DNA from: Prochlorococcus sp. AG-402-P18
GTDB lineage: Bacteria > Cyanobacteriota > Cyanobacteriia > PCC-6307 > Cyanobiaceae
Assembly: GCA_003216275.1 (NCBI GenBank)
Contig: QCJC01000011.1
Coordinates: forward strand, 1-60,323
Reading direction: 5' to 3'
DNA: 60,323 nt
Position numbers and translations under genes: made by a program. The notes beneath the pieces are model-generated. The model searched no databases. It was not told the DNA's origin and saw nothing but the letters and a program-made list of their open reading frames with translations. Of this stretch, positions 1 through 6,579 are shown one piece after another (the stretch's first letter is position 1; each line of letters opens with the position of its first letter).

Positions 1-1340
1 GCAAATTAAAAGATGCAGAATTATCTACTCGAAAAGCGATTGAACTGAATCCTAGTTTCACTGATGCTCATCACAACCTTGGAAGCATATTGAGAAATCT
101 TGGCAAATCACAAAACGCAGAATTTTCATACCGCAAAGCAATTGAACTTAATCCTGATTTTGCAGATGCTTATTTTAATCTATTTCACCTCTATGAAGAA
201 ATAAATAATTTAGAAAAATTAAAAGAATCATTAAACGAATTTAATAAGATAAATAGTATTGAAAATGAACTACTGCTTTTCCGCTCTAGATTAAGTTTTA
301 GGAATAAGGAGCAACAAGCTGCTAAAGAATTAATTGATAATATCTCTCCTGAATGGATAGAGAAATGTAATAGCAATCAAAACATAATATTTTGGAATTA
401 TAAAGCATTTATAGAGGATAAAATCGGCAACTATGATTTTGCATACTCTTGCTTTGAAAAAAGTCAAAAGGATCCATCTTATCACAGATTCAGTAAAGAT
501 TCATTCTTAGAAGATATTAATTCTTTTAAAAATAACATTATAAAAAAAGGGATAAGATTTAATATTCGCAATGATGAAATTGAAGATTATAATCTTGCTT
601 TTTTAATAGGATTTCCTAGATCTGGAACTACTCTGTTAGATACTGTTCTTAGAAGTCATAAAGATATTGAAGTAATAGAAGAAAAACCTCTAATTTCTAC
701 TATTGAAAACTTAGTTATAGAAAAATTCAATACAAAACGAGATAGTCTTTATAGTATTTCTGAAAATACTATAAACATACTCAGAAAAAAATACTTTGAA
801 CTATTGAAGGAATATACGAATCCAAAAGGAAAACTTCTCATAGACAAATTACCCTTACATACATCAAGACTTCCATTGATTAATCTTCTATTCCCTAACG
901 CCAAAATAATTTTTACTCATAGGCACCCTTACGACACAGTTCTTTCCTGCTTTCAACAATCTTTTAAACCAAATAGCGCAATGGCGAACCTAGTAAGTCT
1001 TAGATCCTCTTCAATAATGTATGATCAAGTTATGAATGCTTGGGATATATATAAGAACAATCTACCTCTTGATGTTATAACATCCAAATATGAACATCTG
1101 ATTCAGAATTTTGATAATCATACCATGAAATTATTAGAGTTTTTAGGAGTTGGATGGGATGAAAAAATTAGAGACTATAGAAAAACAGCACTAGAAAGAG
1201 GCAAGATAAATACTCCCTCATCTTCTCAAGTTGTTGAACCCCTATATAAGTCATCCATAGAGAAATGGAGAAACTATGAGAAATACTTTGAAGATTGTCA
1301 CCAATATCTAGAGAAATGGATTTCATATTTTGACTATTAA
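1..1340 (+). CDS. TPR-sulfotransferase fusion protein, 5' end cut by the window
   Basis: The reading frame is open from base 3, so the start lies outside the window. The first ~190 bases encode two TPR units with the recurring AIELNPxFxDA pattern. The C-terminal part is a PAPS-dependent sulfotransferase domain: the phosphosulfate loop FPRSGTTLLD is encoded near 611-640 and the second nucleotide-binding motif THRHPYDTVLSCF near 916-955. Such proteins transfer sulfate from PAPS to a sugar or protein acceptor; the TPRs probably bind the acceptor. The substrate cannot be told from sequence. This fusion is common in variable regions of marine picocyanobacteria, often near cell-surface genes. The domain call is firm; the role is inference. 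Confidence 0.85.
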   Translation, partial: KLKDAELSTRKAIELNPSFTDAHHNLGSILRNLGKSQNAEFSYRKAIELNPDFADAYFNLFHLYEEINNLEKLKESLNEFNKINSIENELLLFRSRLSFRNKEQQAAKELIDNISPEWIEKCNSNQNIIFWNYKAFIEDKIGNYDFAYSCFEKSQKDPSYHRFSKDSFLEDINSFKNNIIKKGIRFNIRNDEIEDYNLAFLIGFPRSGTTLLDTVLRSHKDIEVIEEKPLISTIENLVIEKFNTKRDSLYSISENTINILRKKYFELLKEYTNPKGKLLIDKLPLHTSRLPLINLLFPNAKIIFTHRHPYDTVLSCFQQSFKPNSAMANLVSLRSSSIMYDQVMNAWDIYKNNLPLDVITSKYEHLIQNFDNHTMKLLEFLGVGWDEKIRDYRKTALERGKINTPSSSQVVEPLYKSSIEKWRNYEKYFEDCHQYLEKWISYFDY

Positions 1341-1347
1341 TTATCTC

Positions 1348-1471
1348 TCTTTACAAGCACTACTTCCAAGAAGATAAAAAACAAGCGAACTTACAAACCT
1401 GGGTAAATTTTGAAGAAAAACATCCCAATACCTTCAGTGGAATATATCAACTTTGGGTTTCCAAAACGTAG
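1348..1471 (+). pseudogene. 3' remnant of a methyltransferase-like gene
   Basis: Directly after the sulfotransferase stop, a different frame reads about 40 residues, including QTWVNFEEKHPNTF and GIYQLWVSKT, and ends at TAG 1469-1471. It has no start codon and no upstream domain. The ending resembles, from memory, the C-terminus of class I SAM-dependent methyltransferases from cyanobacterial surface-polysaccharide clusters. I read it as the tail of a deleted gene. The coding look is visible; the family is a tentative recollection. Confidence 0.35.
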
Positions 1472-1511
1472 AATTGACTACTTCCACCGAACAAAAATAT
1501 TTATTCTTTAA

Positions 1512-1580
1512 GAGAAAACACCTTTCTACGATTTCTTCATAAAAGCGCTGACAAGGTCACAAAACGAACACGTGACAAAC
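1512..1580 (+). repeat. island repeat module, copy A
   Basis: The core 1512-1536 contains CTTTCTACGATTTCT preceded by GAGAAAA. About 30 bp downstream are two related heptamers 11 bp apart, AACGAAC at 1563-1569 and GACAAAC at 1574-1580. Copies B to E have the same order. The remaining DNA from 1341 to 1729 holds the methyltransferase-like remnant and AT-rich sequence with no gene I can support. This copy lies downstream of the restriction gene. Confidence 0.6.
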
Positions 1581-1729
1581 CTATTACTTCCATTCTTTAT
1601 ACTTATCTCTGTAATTAGATGAACTATATGTAGAGAATTAATTTTCAAATTCAATCAAAAGTTTTGTATATCACTTCTTGTGTAATAAGAACCTTTCTTG
1701 AACTTTTGAAATGACTTAGTATCTTTGAT

Positions 1730-2506
1730 TTAATAAAAATAATCCTTAAATTGTTTAGGAAAATCACTATCACCAATATCTTTAAAAATTTCTAATATTA
1801 GTTTGGTTGTATTATTCTTACCAGATAAAAAATCCCAAAATTCATCCCCTACTCTGGCATCATAAGAAGGAATTAGAGGAGGTATTTTGCTTTTATTTGC
1901 TATCCAAAAATCTTTTTTATAAGGATTATAAGGAAAAGCAATAAAACACTCAAAATCAAAACCTGTGTTCTTTAATGCATAACTGGCATACCATAAAAGT
2001 GCCGTATCAAAAAAAGAAGTTGTACTTTTTTTATTTGGTTGAGCAGTTTTAATGTCAATCAAATATTCTTTATTATCTTTTCTCAAATAAATATCAGCAC
2101 CTTGTCCACCCGGAATTGGATTGGATTTTGAAACGATATTACTTTGCATAATAAAATTTTGTAATTCTTTAAAAAAATCAGTTGAAGAAGTCAGATCTCC
2201 CTGAATTCTTCTATTCCTAAATTCAGTTATTTTATTTTGAATATTGTCTGGAATTGCAGGAACTGATTTATTAAAAACATTTTCATCAAGAACATCAAAA
2301 TTATTTATTCTTGCAATATCTTTTGCAAGTCTCTCCCAGAATGAACCTAATGAACCTTCTAAACCCCCAACTTTCGATCTTATTTTTCTTTCTGTTGGGA
2401 AAATTAAATCTAAAGGATGGAAAGTGGTAATTTTTTGTCTTTTTTTCAAATATCCAACAATCGAATCTTTAATATTTTCCTCGATAACATTTTCTAAAAT
2501 ATTCAT
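1730..2506 (-). CDS. TdeIII-family type II restriction endonuclease (probable)
   Basis: 258 residues. The N-terminal part has the family-like block GGLEGSLGSFWERLAKDIA. The centre carries a PD-(D/E)XK-type nuclease core, GADIYL followed by EYLIDIKTAQPNKK (about residues 138-162), then FFDTALLWYASYALK. This layout matches TdeIII-type enzymes, whose prototype cuts GGNCC. The nuclease would cleave unmodified invading DNA, but no methyltransferase gene is in the window. It follows a truncated type ISP-like gene on the same strand with a 13-bp gap, and repeat copies B and A lie on either side. The family call is from motif memory; the sequence specificity of this protein is unknown. Confidence 0.65.
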   Translation of the reverse strand: MNILENVIEENIKDSIVGYLKKRQKITTFHPLDLIFPTERKIRSKVGGLEGSLGSFWERLAKDIARINNFDVLDENVFNKSVPAIPDNIQNKITEFRNRRIQGDLTSSTDFFKELQNFIMQSNIVSKSNPIPGGQGADIYLRKDNKEYLIDIKTAQPNKKSTTSFFDTALLWYASYALKNTGFDFECFIAFPYNPYKKDFWIANKSKIPPLIPSYDARVGDEFWDFLSGKNNTTKLILEIFKDIGDSDFPKQFKDYFY

Positions 2507-2519
2507 AAATAATTTTAAA

Positions 2520-3158
2520 TTAAATTGAAATTTTACTCCCTAATTTTCTAATAATAATACAACTTAACTGTGGAGAAAACAGACTTTCTACGATTTCTCT
2601 TAAGAGACGATCAATTAGGGCAATGACAAACTCGCGACAAACAGAGAGATTGATTGCTTCTTCTTGATGAGGTCGAGGTTGTCTTAAATCTTTTTTGCGT
2701 CCACTTGATAAGTCCTTAGCAGATGCAGGGAAAATGATTTGAGATGTTCGTAAGTCCTCCAATAAGACCCTTACAACGTGATGAGTTTTAAGTATTCGAT
2801 CAGCATTGGGTCCTATCCGATCAGTACTTGAAACAAGAACTCGACCCTGAAATCTGGCATCACTTGCAGCACTGATAAAACTATCCATATCTGCCTTCTT
2901 GATGCTTCCTTTAGGGGCAAAACACTTCGCTTGTACTGCCCAAGTCTTTCCAGATTGATCATTAAATACCAGATCGATTCCGCAATCAGATCCCCATTCA
3001 GAGCGTTGTGGATGTTCGTCCCATAACCAGACTTCATTGACCTGTGATTTCCAGACAGGATCTATCTTCAAAAACCATTTAACAAACTTCTCAAACTGCT
3101 TTCCCCTAATGCCTGAGTCGGGATCTAATGATTTGTAGAACTCGTCAAAGGTCGCCAC
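2520..3158 (-). pseudogene. Truncated type ISP-like restriction nuclease/helicase (N-terminal Mrr-like domain)
   Basis: The first ~165 residues look like the N-terminal nuclease domain of COG4889/LlaGI-type enzymes: VNEVWLWDEHPQ, then the Mrr-like active site GIDLVFNDQ..WAVQAK and KADMDSFISAASDARF. The start of the helicase domain is present (PRPHQEEAI, about residues 168-176), but the ATPase motifs and the methylase are missing. After AINLSV the frame runs through repeat copy B and stops at 2520. Family members are normally far above 1000 residues, so this 212-residue ORF is a remnant. Start ATG is at 3158. An isolated nuclease domain could still be made, but I have no evidence that it acts. 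Confidence 0.7.
2573..2642 (+). repeat. island repeat module, copy B
   Basis: The core 2573-2598 contains CTTTCTACGATTTCT preceded by GAGAAAA. Two exact GACAAAC heptamers follow at 2625-2631 and 2636-2642, 11 bp apart. The copy occupies the 3' end of the truncated nuclease/helicase gene, where homology to that family appears to stop (about 2650), so it may mark the recombination junction. Confidence 0.65.
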
Positions 3159-3245
3159 TTTTTATTTTTGGATCCTTTGTTCTTGTTTCTATTTTGCAGG
3201 TTCTCATCAGTTTGTCTTATCAGAGGTGATGAAAGATTCACATGC

Positions 3246-3274
3246 TTGACGACCTACGAAAGATTTAATAGTAT
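3246..3274 (+). promoter_or_regulatory. Sigma70-type promoter for a small RNA
   Basis: TTGACG at 3246-3251 and TAGTAT at 3269-3274 are separated by 17 bp, close to the bacterial housekeeping consensus. The predicted start is about 3281, directly ahead of two stem-loops. The rest of the 3159-3355 gap shows no ORF that I believe. Confidence 0.55.
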
Positions 3275-3280
3275 ATCTGT

Positions 3281-3357
3281 ACTAGGGCGTCTCCTCACAC
3301 AATCCGTCCTACTCAAAAGCATCTATCCAAGGGTCGCGTTTGGAGGGGTGCTTTTTT
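3281..3357 (+). ncRNA. Candidate small RNA with Yfr1-like CTCCTCACACA loop
   Basis: The predicted transcript is ~77 nt. A 7-bp stem (TAGGGCG 3283-3289 with CGTCCTA 3305-3311, one G-U pair) presents a 15-nt loop holding CTCCTCACACA at 3291-3301. A second hairpin with a T run follows. Yfr1, a cyanobacterial small RNA that represses outer-membrane protein mRNAs, carries the conserved single-stranded element ACUCCUCACAC, and here 10 of those 11 positions match. In Yfr1 the element lies between two stem-loops; here it is in a hairpin loop, so this is a relative or mimic rather than a clear orthologue. Promoter, loop and terminator are visible; function is inference. Confidence 0.5.
3315..3357 (+). 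terminator. Rho-independent terminator of the candidate small RNA
   Basis: AAAAGCATC at 3315-3323 pairs with GGTGCTTTT at 3347-3355 (one T-G wobble). The inner stem TCCAA 3326-3330 pairs with TTGGA 3340-3344, and the loop is 9 nt. Ts run to 3357. It ends next to the possible ATG at 3359 of the following gene, which would usually stop read-through into it. Confidence 0.6.
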
Positions 3358-3382
3358 GATGCCTCGAATTAAAAAGAGAATT

Positions 3383-3658
3383 ATGAATCAACCAATCAGA
3401 GAACCAATCCCAACTCCAACAGGATGGTTGGTATCACCTACTAGGGAATTCTGTATGTTCTTTATTCGTGATCCAAAATCCGAAATGGCATTTCCGAGAG
3501 TGTATACACAACTCTGGTATTGCCTAGAAGATGGCACTCCAACCAAATTAAAAAATACAAGAAGAATTGATCTCGAATCTGCTATTGAAACTTGGCATGA
3601 ACTCTTAACCCAAGATTGGGAACTAATGGAACATCAGATAAATGAAGATGCTGCCTAA
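3383..3658 (+). CDS. DUF1651-like small protein
   Basis: 91 residues from ATG 3383, preferred because AAGAGA lies just upstream. An in-frame ATG at 3359 sits at the end of the terminator T run and has no ribosome-binding site. The body resembles the picocyanobacterial DUF1651 family: GWLVSPTREFCMFF near the start, KLKNTRRIDLESAIETWHEL in the middle and a Trp-rich end. Function is unknown for the whole family. It converges with the next gene, and the stop codons overlap by 4 bp. The family assignment is from pattern memory. Confidence 0.6.
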   Translation: MNQPIREPIPTPTGWLVSPTREFCMFFIRDPKSEMAFPRVYTQLWYCLEDGTPTKLKNTRRIDLESAIETWHELLTQDWELMEHQINEDAA

Positions 3659-4095
3659 CCGTAATTAACTCTAAATTGCTCAAAAGGCAGACCAGTTTTA
3701 CCCTCGATTTCTTTTTCTAACGAGATCCACCATTCCTCTTCGTCTAATGACACGTCATAAAACCTTCTTGCGAAATGTGCGTTTATTTCATCAATACTTT
3801 TAACCCCATATTCATCTAATGCTTCTTGCTGTGAATCAAAAACTCCTTCACCTTCACCATCAATAACAACACTGACTTCCCACCAATTTTTACTTTCCCA
3901 TTCTGGTAGCAAATCAAGTAATGCTTGTGGAGCAACAAGTTCTACTGACCAATTTCCACCACTTCTAAACCTTTCATTTCCATCTAAATCGTCATCGTTT
4001 ATGTGATCCAAATAATTGTCTGCTCTCATCCTCTCAACTTGTTCTCGATTGAATTTTTTTATCCAATCTTCTATTTCTTTTTTAGTTTTATACAT
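3655..4095 (-). CDS. Hypothetical acidic protein
   Basis: 146 residues, not recognised. It is rich in Asp, Glu and Trp, with no signal peptide or membrane segment. The N-terminus looks helical (KKEIEDWIKKFNREQVERMR). The centre reads like a compact alpha/beta fold (NWSVELVAPQALLDLLPEWE, then WWEVSVVIDGEG). Such small acidic proteins in islands are sometimes antitoxins or phage-derived inhibitors, but nothing here proves that. The start is ATG at 4095. It is followed in the same direction, on its upstream side, by the two small membrane genes, so all three could share a transcript. Confidence 0.55.
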   Translation of the reverse strand: MYKTKKEIEDWIKKFNREQVERMRADNYLDHINDDDLDGNERFRSGGNWSVELVAPQALLDLLPEWESKNWWEVSVVIDGEGEGVFDSQQEALDEYGVKSIDEINAHFARRFYDVSLDEEEWWISLEKEIEGKTGLPFEQFRVNYG

Positions 4096-4106
4096 TTTTC
4101 GATCCT

Positions 4107-4232
4107 CTATTTCAGAAATGGAAGCAACTTACTGAAGGTCGCTGGAAACGAACCAACAATGAGTGCCACTGCTCCAAGAACAACCGCCACGATTGCTGCA
4201 TCCACTAAAAGATCCTTCCAGTTGTATTTCAT
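4107..4232 (-). CDS. 41-residue single-pass membrane protein
   Basis: It reads MKYNWKDLLVDAAIVAVVLG and ends FSKLLPFLK. One hydrophobic helix covers residues 12-30, with a short charged N-terminus. Its ATG (4232-4230) overlaps the TGA of the upstream ORF as ATGA, the usual sign of translational coupling. No homologue is recognised. A small membrane partner, holin-like or toxin-like protein are possible readings, none demonstrated. Confidence 0.5.
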   Translation of the reverse strand: MKYNWKDLLVDAAIVAVVLGAVALIVGSFPATFSKLLPFLK

Positions 4233-4399
4233 CTCAAAGTGACCATTTCTGGAGTAGTGCATTCAGTTGGATATGAGATCACATTCTTTGCTGTAAATCC
4301 AGCACCTATCGCAACAAGTCCAATTACAAAGATCCATTTAGATCTCTCACCAGAGAGCAGTCTGTTCATAAAATTGACGTACTGATGTGAAATTTCCAT
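4229..4399 (-). CDS. Small single-pass membrane protein, upstream partner of the 41-residue ORF
   Basis: 56 residues from ATG 4399; a TTG four codons upstream would also fit. Residues ~20-36 (SKWIFVIGLVAIGAGFTA) form one membrane helix, followed by a short tail with one Cys (SYPTECTTPEM). It is not recognised. It is divergent from the secreted-protein gene at 4428, with only 28 bp between starts, and translationally coupled to the downstream small ORF, so the two probably act together. Confidence 0.5.
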   Translation of the reverse strand: MEISHQYVNFMNRLLSGERSKWIFVIGLVAIGAGFTAKNVISYPTECTTPEMVTLR

Positions 4400-4427
4400 C
4401 AACGATAACAATAATGTTTTTTATTCA

Positions 4428-4820
4428 ATGACCTTCAAAACTATTAAAAGTATTTGTATTAATTGCTTCGCGCTTCTACTTTTTCTCTACCCGTCAAAAA
4501 TAGATGCTCTATCACATGAGTGGGTTGCAGTTCCAAAGAGTCAGTATGGAGAGCAATTATGGGATAAGAACAGCGTGCAAAAAAATCAAGATGGATCCAT
4601 ACGAGTATTCAGCAAATTTATTCCTAAAAGCACTACTGACATTACCCAAGACATTCTGTATACGATGGATGTCAACTGTTCGGAAAATTCTTTTAGAGAT
4701 GTTGCAGTAGGAGCAAAGGAATTTAATGAGTTCAAGAATCAAGATTCTGAATGGAAAGATCCCAATGGAGATAAATTGATTTTGGGTGTTATCGATCAGG
4801 TTTGTACTTTTGGAAATTAG
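4428..4820 (+). CDS. Secreted hypothetical protein (surface-adhesin E-like)
   Basis: 130 residues. The N-terminus is a signal peptide: KTIKSICINC, then FALLLFLYPSKIDALSHE, with likely cleavage after DALS or nearby. The mature part begins WVAVPKSQYGEQLWDKNSV and has two Cys residues (DVNCSE and QVCTF) that could form a disulfide. The pattern Trp-Val near the start, Asp-Lys-x-Ser-Val, and a Tyr-x-Met-Asp-x-x-Cys strand resembles small surface-adhesin E-type domains seen widely in bacteria. It would be exported to the periplasm or surface. The family call is weak. Confidence 0.55.
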   Translation: MTFKTIKSICINCFALLLFLYPSKIDALSHEWVAVPKSQYGEQLWDKNSVQKNQDGSIRVFSKFIPKSTTDITQDILYTMDVNCSENSFRDVAVGAKEFNEFKNQDSEWKDPNGDKLILGVIDQVCTFGN

Positions 4821-4852
4821 ATGCAAAAGAAGACTACAAACGTCTAACAAAA

Positions 4853-4996
4853 TGCGACTATATTGCGACGATATGGCTAATAAGCACTTTTCCTCATCTC
4901 TTAAAATCCCTTTGCCTCGTTAGAGTGGGGAAGCGAGTTCAAGACCTATTTTAAAAACTGCGACTAAAATACAACGAGTTGCGACTAACTTGCGAC
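4853..4996 (+). repeat. TGCGAC repeats with ~11-bp period
   Basis: TGCGAC occurs at 4853, 4864, 4959, 4980 and 4991, with a degenerate TACAAC at 4970. Spacings are 11, then 11, 10 and 11, so they fall on one face of the helix. The layout of two groups separated by a spacer resembles the GTGGAA pairs in copies C and D, with a different hexamer. The stretch 4821-5522 otherwise has no gene I accept. Confidence 0.6.
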
Positions 4997-5208
4997 TAAA
5001 ATGATCTTAAAAGATCTTAGTATTTATAAGGGTTTAGAAAGAGATTTATAGTCTAAATCCAGAAGATGCGTATAAATCCTTAGTCTGTATAAATGATACT
5101 TTTCATATTCATTTATCTATATTTTCTGACTAGTCTTATAAAAGTAGTCAATATCAAAAATATAAATTATCAAATAGTTGATAAGAAAATAACCAATTCC
5201 TCTAAAAC

Positions 5209-5363
5209 GTTCTCTCTACACTTTCTCTACATTTCAGGTGTAGAGAAAATGAACTATCTACGATGTCTTTACAGAGAAGGTGACACGTGGAACTTGCGTG
5301 GAACTTACTCTTCAAATCCCTGTCACCTTGGCACTTAAATTTCTACGTGGAACTCACGTGGAA
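5209..5363 (+). repeat. island repeat module, copy C
   Basis: The inverted repeat TTTCTCTACA 5222-5231 and TGTAGAGAAA 5239-5248 is followed by the shared core at 5243-5268 (here CTATCTACGATGTCT). CGTGGAAC pairs follow, with GTGGAA at 5287 and 5298, then 5347 and 5358, each pair 11 bp apart. The guaA-like direct repeat starts 16 bp after the last repeat begins. Copy D has the same order and spacing. Confidence 0.7.
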
Positions 5364-5373
5364 CAAGAACTTT

Positions 5374-5424
5374 GAGTGGTGGAGTGGGTTTTACTGCCCT
5401 AAACTATTCCCACTCCATAGCACC
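5374..5424 (+). repeat. Displaced copy of the guaA 3'-end direct repeat (att-like)
   Basis: 51 bp match the sequence at 6752-6802 with three mismatches (48/51). The right part reproduces the last codons and stop of guaA (GAGTGGGAATAG on the minus strand). A third, poorer partial copy starts at 5438 (GAGTGGTGGACAAGGATTT), and another GTGGAA pair follows at 5475 and 5486. A duplicated gene 3' end next to accessory DNA is the classic trace of site-specific integration. Confidence 0.7.
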
Positions 5425-5522
5425 TGCTCAAGTTATTGAGTGGTGGACAAGGATTTCACCCCCTATTATACGGTGTGGAAGTGGTGTGGAAGTGGATCTA
5501 AGCAAAACATGAAAGATTTCTA

Positions 5523-6431
5523 CTAACAATTTTCTCTTATCCATTGCTTAAATTCACTATCACGATGTCCCATTGAAACTACTTTCCTCGCATCAACACA
5601 AGCACCTTGTAAATCTCCAATTTCGACTTTTCTCACAGTTCTATTCATATACGCTTCTGCAAACTTGGGATTAATCTTGATTGCCTTGGTGTAGTCAGCA
5701 ATTGCTGCTTCATAATCGTTTAGATTACTCTTCTCATTCCCACGGTTGAAATACGCTTCTGCAAACTTGGGATTAATGTTGATTGCCTTGGTGAAATCAG
5801 ATATTGCTCCTTCATGATCTTTTAAATTACTCTTGGCATTTCCACGATTGTTATACGCTTCTGCATCCTTGGGATTAATCTTAATTGCCTTTGTATAATC
5901 AGCAATTTTGCCTCGATAATCCTTTAACCTGCCCTTCTCATTCCCACGGTTGAAATACGCTTCTGCAAACTTGGGATTGATCTTAATTGCCTTTGTATAA
6001 TCAGCAATTGCTCCTCGATAATCCTTTAACTTGCCCTTCGAAAATCCACGACCGTAATACGCTACTGCATCATTTGGATTGATCTTGATTGCTTTTGTGT
6101 AATCAGTAATTGCTCCCTCGTGATCGTTTAAATAAGACTTCGCAAGTCCACGGTTGTAATAAGCATCTGCATCATTTGGATTGATCTCGATTACCTTGGT
6201 GAAATCAGTAATTGCTCCAAAATAATCACCTCTTTCTGCCTTAACATATGCACGAATAAGATAAAAATCACTGGTTTCTGCATGTATCTTTTCAGTAACG
6301 GAAAGCATCAGTGCAGCACTTGTAAAAACAGAACCCGTTCCTATTACCAAAGGTTGTCCCAAAGATAAAAATGAGACTAAGGCACCTATAAATGCATGTC
6401 GTTTATTCATATAACTAATATTCTTACTCAC
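5523..6431 (-). CDS. Exported or membrane-anchored TPR protein
   Basis: 302 residues. Residues ~10-45 are hydrophobic (HAFIGALVSFLSLG), ending near KIHAET, so it is exported or anchored. The remainder is about seven 34-residue TPR units with the recurring block ADYTKAIKINPK and YNRGNAKS-type turns, ending in a Cys-containing tail. The DNA repeats with a 102-bp period (for example at 5651 and 5753), so units can be gained or lost by recombination. TPR arrays bind partner proteins; the partner is unknown. It is enclosed by the two guaA-like repeats and preceded by core copy E, which suggests that it arrived as a unit. Confidence 0.8.
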   Translation of the reverse strand: MSKNISYMNKRHAFIGALVSFLSLGQPLVIGTGSVFTSAALMLSVTEKIHAETSDFYLIRAYVKAERGDYFGAITDFTKVIEINPNDADAYYNRGLAKSYLNDHEGAITDYTKAIKINPNDAVAYYGRGFSKGKLKDYRGAIADYTKAIKINPKFAEAYFNRGNEKGRLKDYRGKIADYTKAIKINPKDAEAYNNRGNAKSNLKDHEGAISDFTKAININPKFAEAYFNRGNEKSNLNDYEAAIADYTKAIKINPKFAEAYMNRTVRKVEIGDLQGACVDARKVVSMGHRDSEFKQWIRENC

Positions 6432-6445
6432 ATTCTAATTAAATT

Positions 6446-6471
6446 GCAGAAAAACATCTTTTACGATTTCT
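6446..6471 (+). repeat. island repeat core, copy E (degenerate)
   Basis: CTTTTACGATTTCT preceded by CAGAAAAACAT matches the shared core with a few changes. It lies 15 bp upstream of the TPR gene start. No 11-bp hexamer pair is clear after it. The 6432-6751 gap otherwise contains copy D and AT-rich sequence. Confidence 0.45.
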
Positions 6472-6579
6472 AGTAAAAAGAATAGCAAAGAAATATCTTA
6501 TTATCTATTAAAAGTAGATAAAATAAAAAAATATAATTATGGGAATAGTTAATTAGGTCATTTTAATTTGACTAATACG

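Noticed and set aside
3168-3359. 63-residue ORF on the plus strand
   Set aside because: It overlaps the promoter and both hairpins of the candidate small RNA, has no ribosome-binding site, and its composition does not look coding.
4911-4960. tRNA fragment as an integration target
   Set aside because: The GTTCAAGACC-like piece has no cloverleaf around it; no tRNA is visible anywhere in the window.
5093-5338. 81-residue ORF on the plus strand
   Set aside because: It runs through repeat copy C; the hydrophobic start is an effect of AT-rich DNA.
5287-5491. CRISPR array
   Set aside because: The GTGGAA repeats are too short, paired at 11 bp, with no regular spacers and no cas genes.
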